Part shown: positions 63,953 to 64,000 of the stretch, one piece after another
Numbering within the stretch: position 1 is the first letter of the stretch
How the letters are laid out: each line of letters starts with the position of its first letter
Source: CAVWCW01 sp963753615
GTDB taxonomy: Bacteria; Pseudomonadota; Gammaproteobacteria; Chromatiales; Chromatiaceae
Direction: 5' to 3'
DNA: 64,000 nt
Assembly: GCA_963753615.1 (NCBI GenBank)
Contig: CAVWCW010000008.1
Span: 495,746 to 559,745, forward strand
Translations under genes and position numbers: made by a program
Notes under the pieces: generated by a model
Told to the model about the DNA's origin: nothing
What the model saw: only the letters and a program-made list of their open reading frames with translations
Databases searched by the model: none

Positions 63953-64000
63953 GGGTGGGATTCGAACCCACGTGGGGCTTACGCCCCCAACGGATTTCGA
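63944..64000 (-). tRNA. tRNA-Ser(CGA), 3' part, cut by the window edge
   Basis: Read on the minus strand the visible part holds TCGAAATCCGT (anticodon CGA with the 3' anticodon stem). Next come the long serine-type variable arm GGGGGC-GTAA-GCCCCC, the T arm GTGGGTTCGAATCCCAC, half of the acceptor stem and an encoded CCA. The D arm and 5' end are beyond the window. The long variable arm excludes most other tRNAs; anticodon assignment rests on loop position. Confidence 0.9.

Overview
The window is high-GC DNA with dense gene packing. Its gene content (prfB with the RF2 frameshift next to lysS, trmO, an EF-P-like protein, hrpA, sigma-54 signalling, a Tat-exported molybdoenzyme and a multiheme cytochrome c) points to a gammaproteobacterium. 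It could be a respiratory or sulfur-cycling lineage near Chromatiales or Sedimenticola, but that assignment is an inference. Several genes carry single-base indels, so this may be a noisy long-read or metagenome assembly.

Layout. 1-7.3 kb: housekeeping genes (end of a membrane sensor, methyltransferase, patatin, lysS, prfB, trmO, DUF1223). 7.6-14.2 kb: an AstE-like protein, then a MerR/LitR-type regulator with a likely regulon: glutathione peroxidase, DUF523-DUF1722, a probable FKBP-methyltransferase fusion and small companions. 14.3-24.3 kb: membrane protein, EfpL, TerB, a broken Na+/H+ antiporter, GAF-GAF-HD-GYP, TlpA and hypotheticals. 24.4-34.9 kb: D-lactate dehydrogenase (FAD/Fe-S), MFS transporter, PAS histidine kinase, EAL phosphodiesterase, SLT-SPOR transglycosylase.

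35.1-50.0 kb is the most interesting part. A sigma-54 response regulator and a sensor kinase with a c-type heme motif lie divergent to two sigma-54-type promoters. Each promoter is preceded by a copy of TGACAATTTGTCA or a near match. Promoter 1 drives a small secreted repeat protein. Promoter 2 heads a probable operon: a small secreted protein, an extraordinary Met/Gly-rich secreted protein carrying four copies of YFQITPQGQIYFYPATG, a pentaheme cytochrome c, a DmsA-like molybdoenzyme with an unusual Cys-to-His change, a DmsB-like subunit, a TorD chaperone, a polyferredoxin and a thioredoxin-NHL protein. No NrfD/DmsC-type membrane anchor is present. I infer a redox-induced periplasmic or surface respiratory system of unknown substrate.

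50.9-64 kb: hrpA, a secreted hypothetical whose 3' end is duplicated about 4.5 kb away, two secreted subtilases (S8) with shared FG-GAP-like C-terminal repeats (one nearly intact, one heavily frameshifted), a duplicated terminator block and the 3' part of a tRNA-Ser(CGA). Two families of small dispersed palindromic repeats are scattered between 7.5 and 40 kb; a copy of one supplies the C-terminus of the EAL protein.
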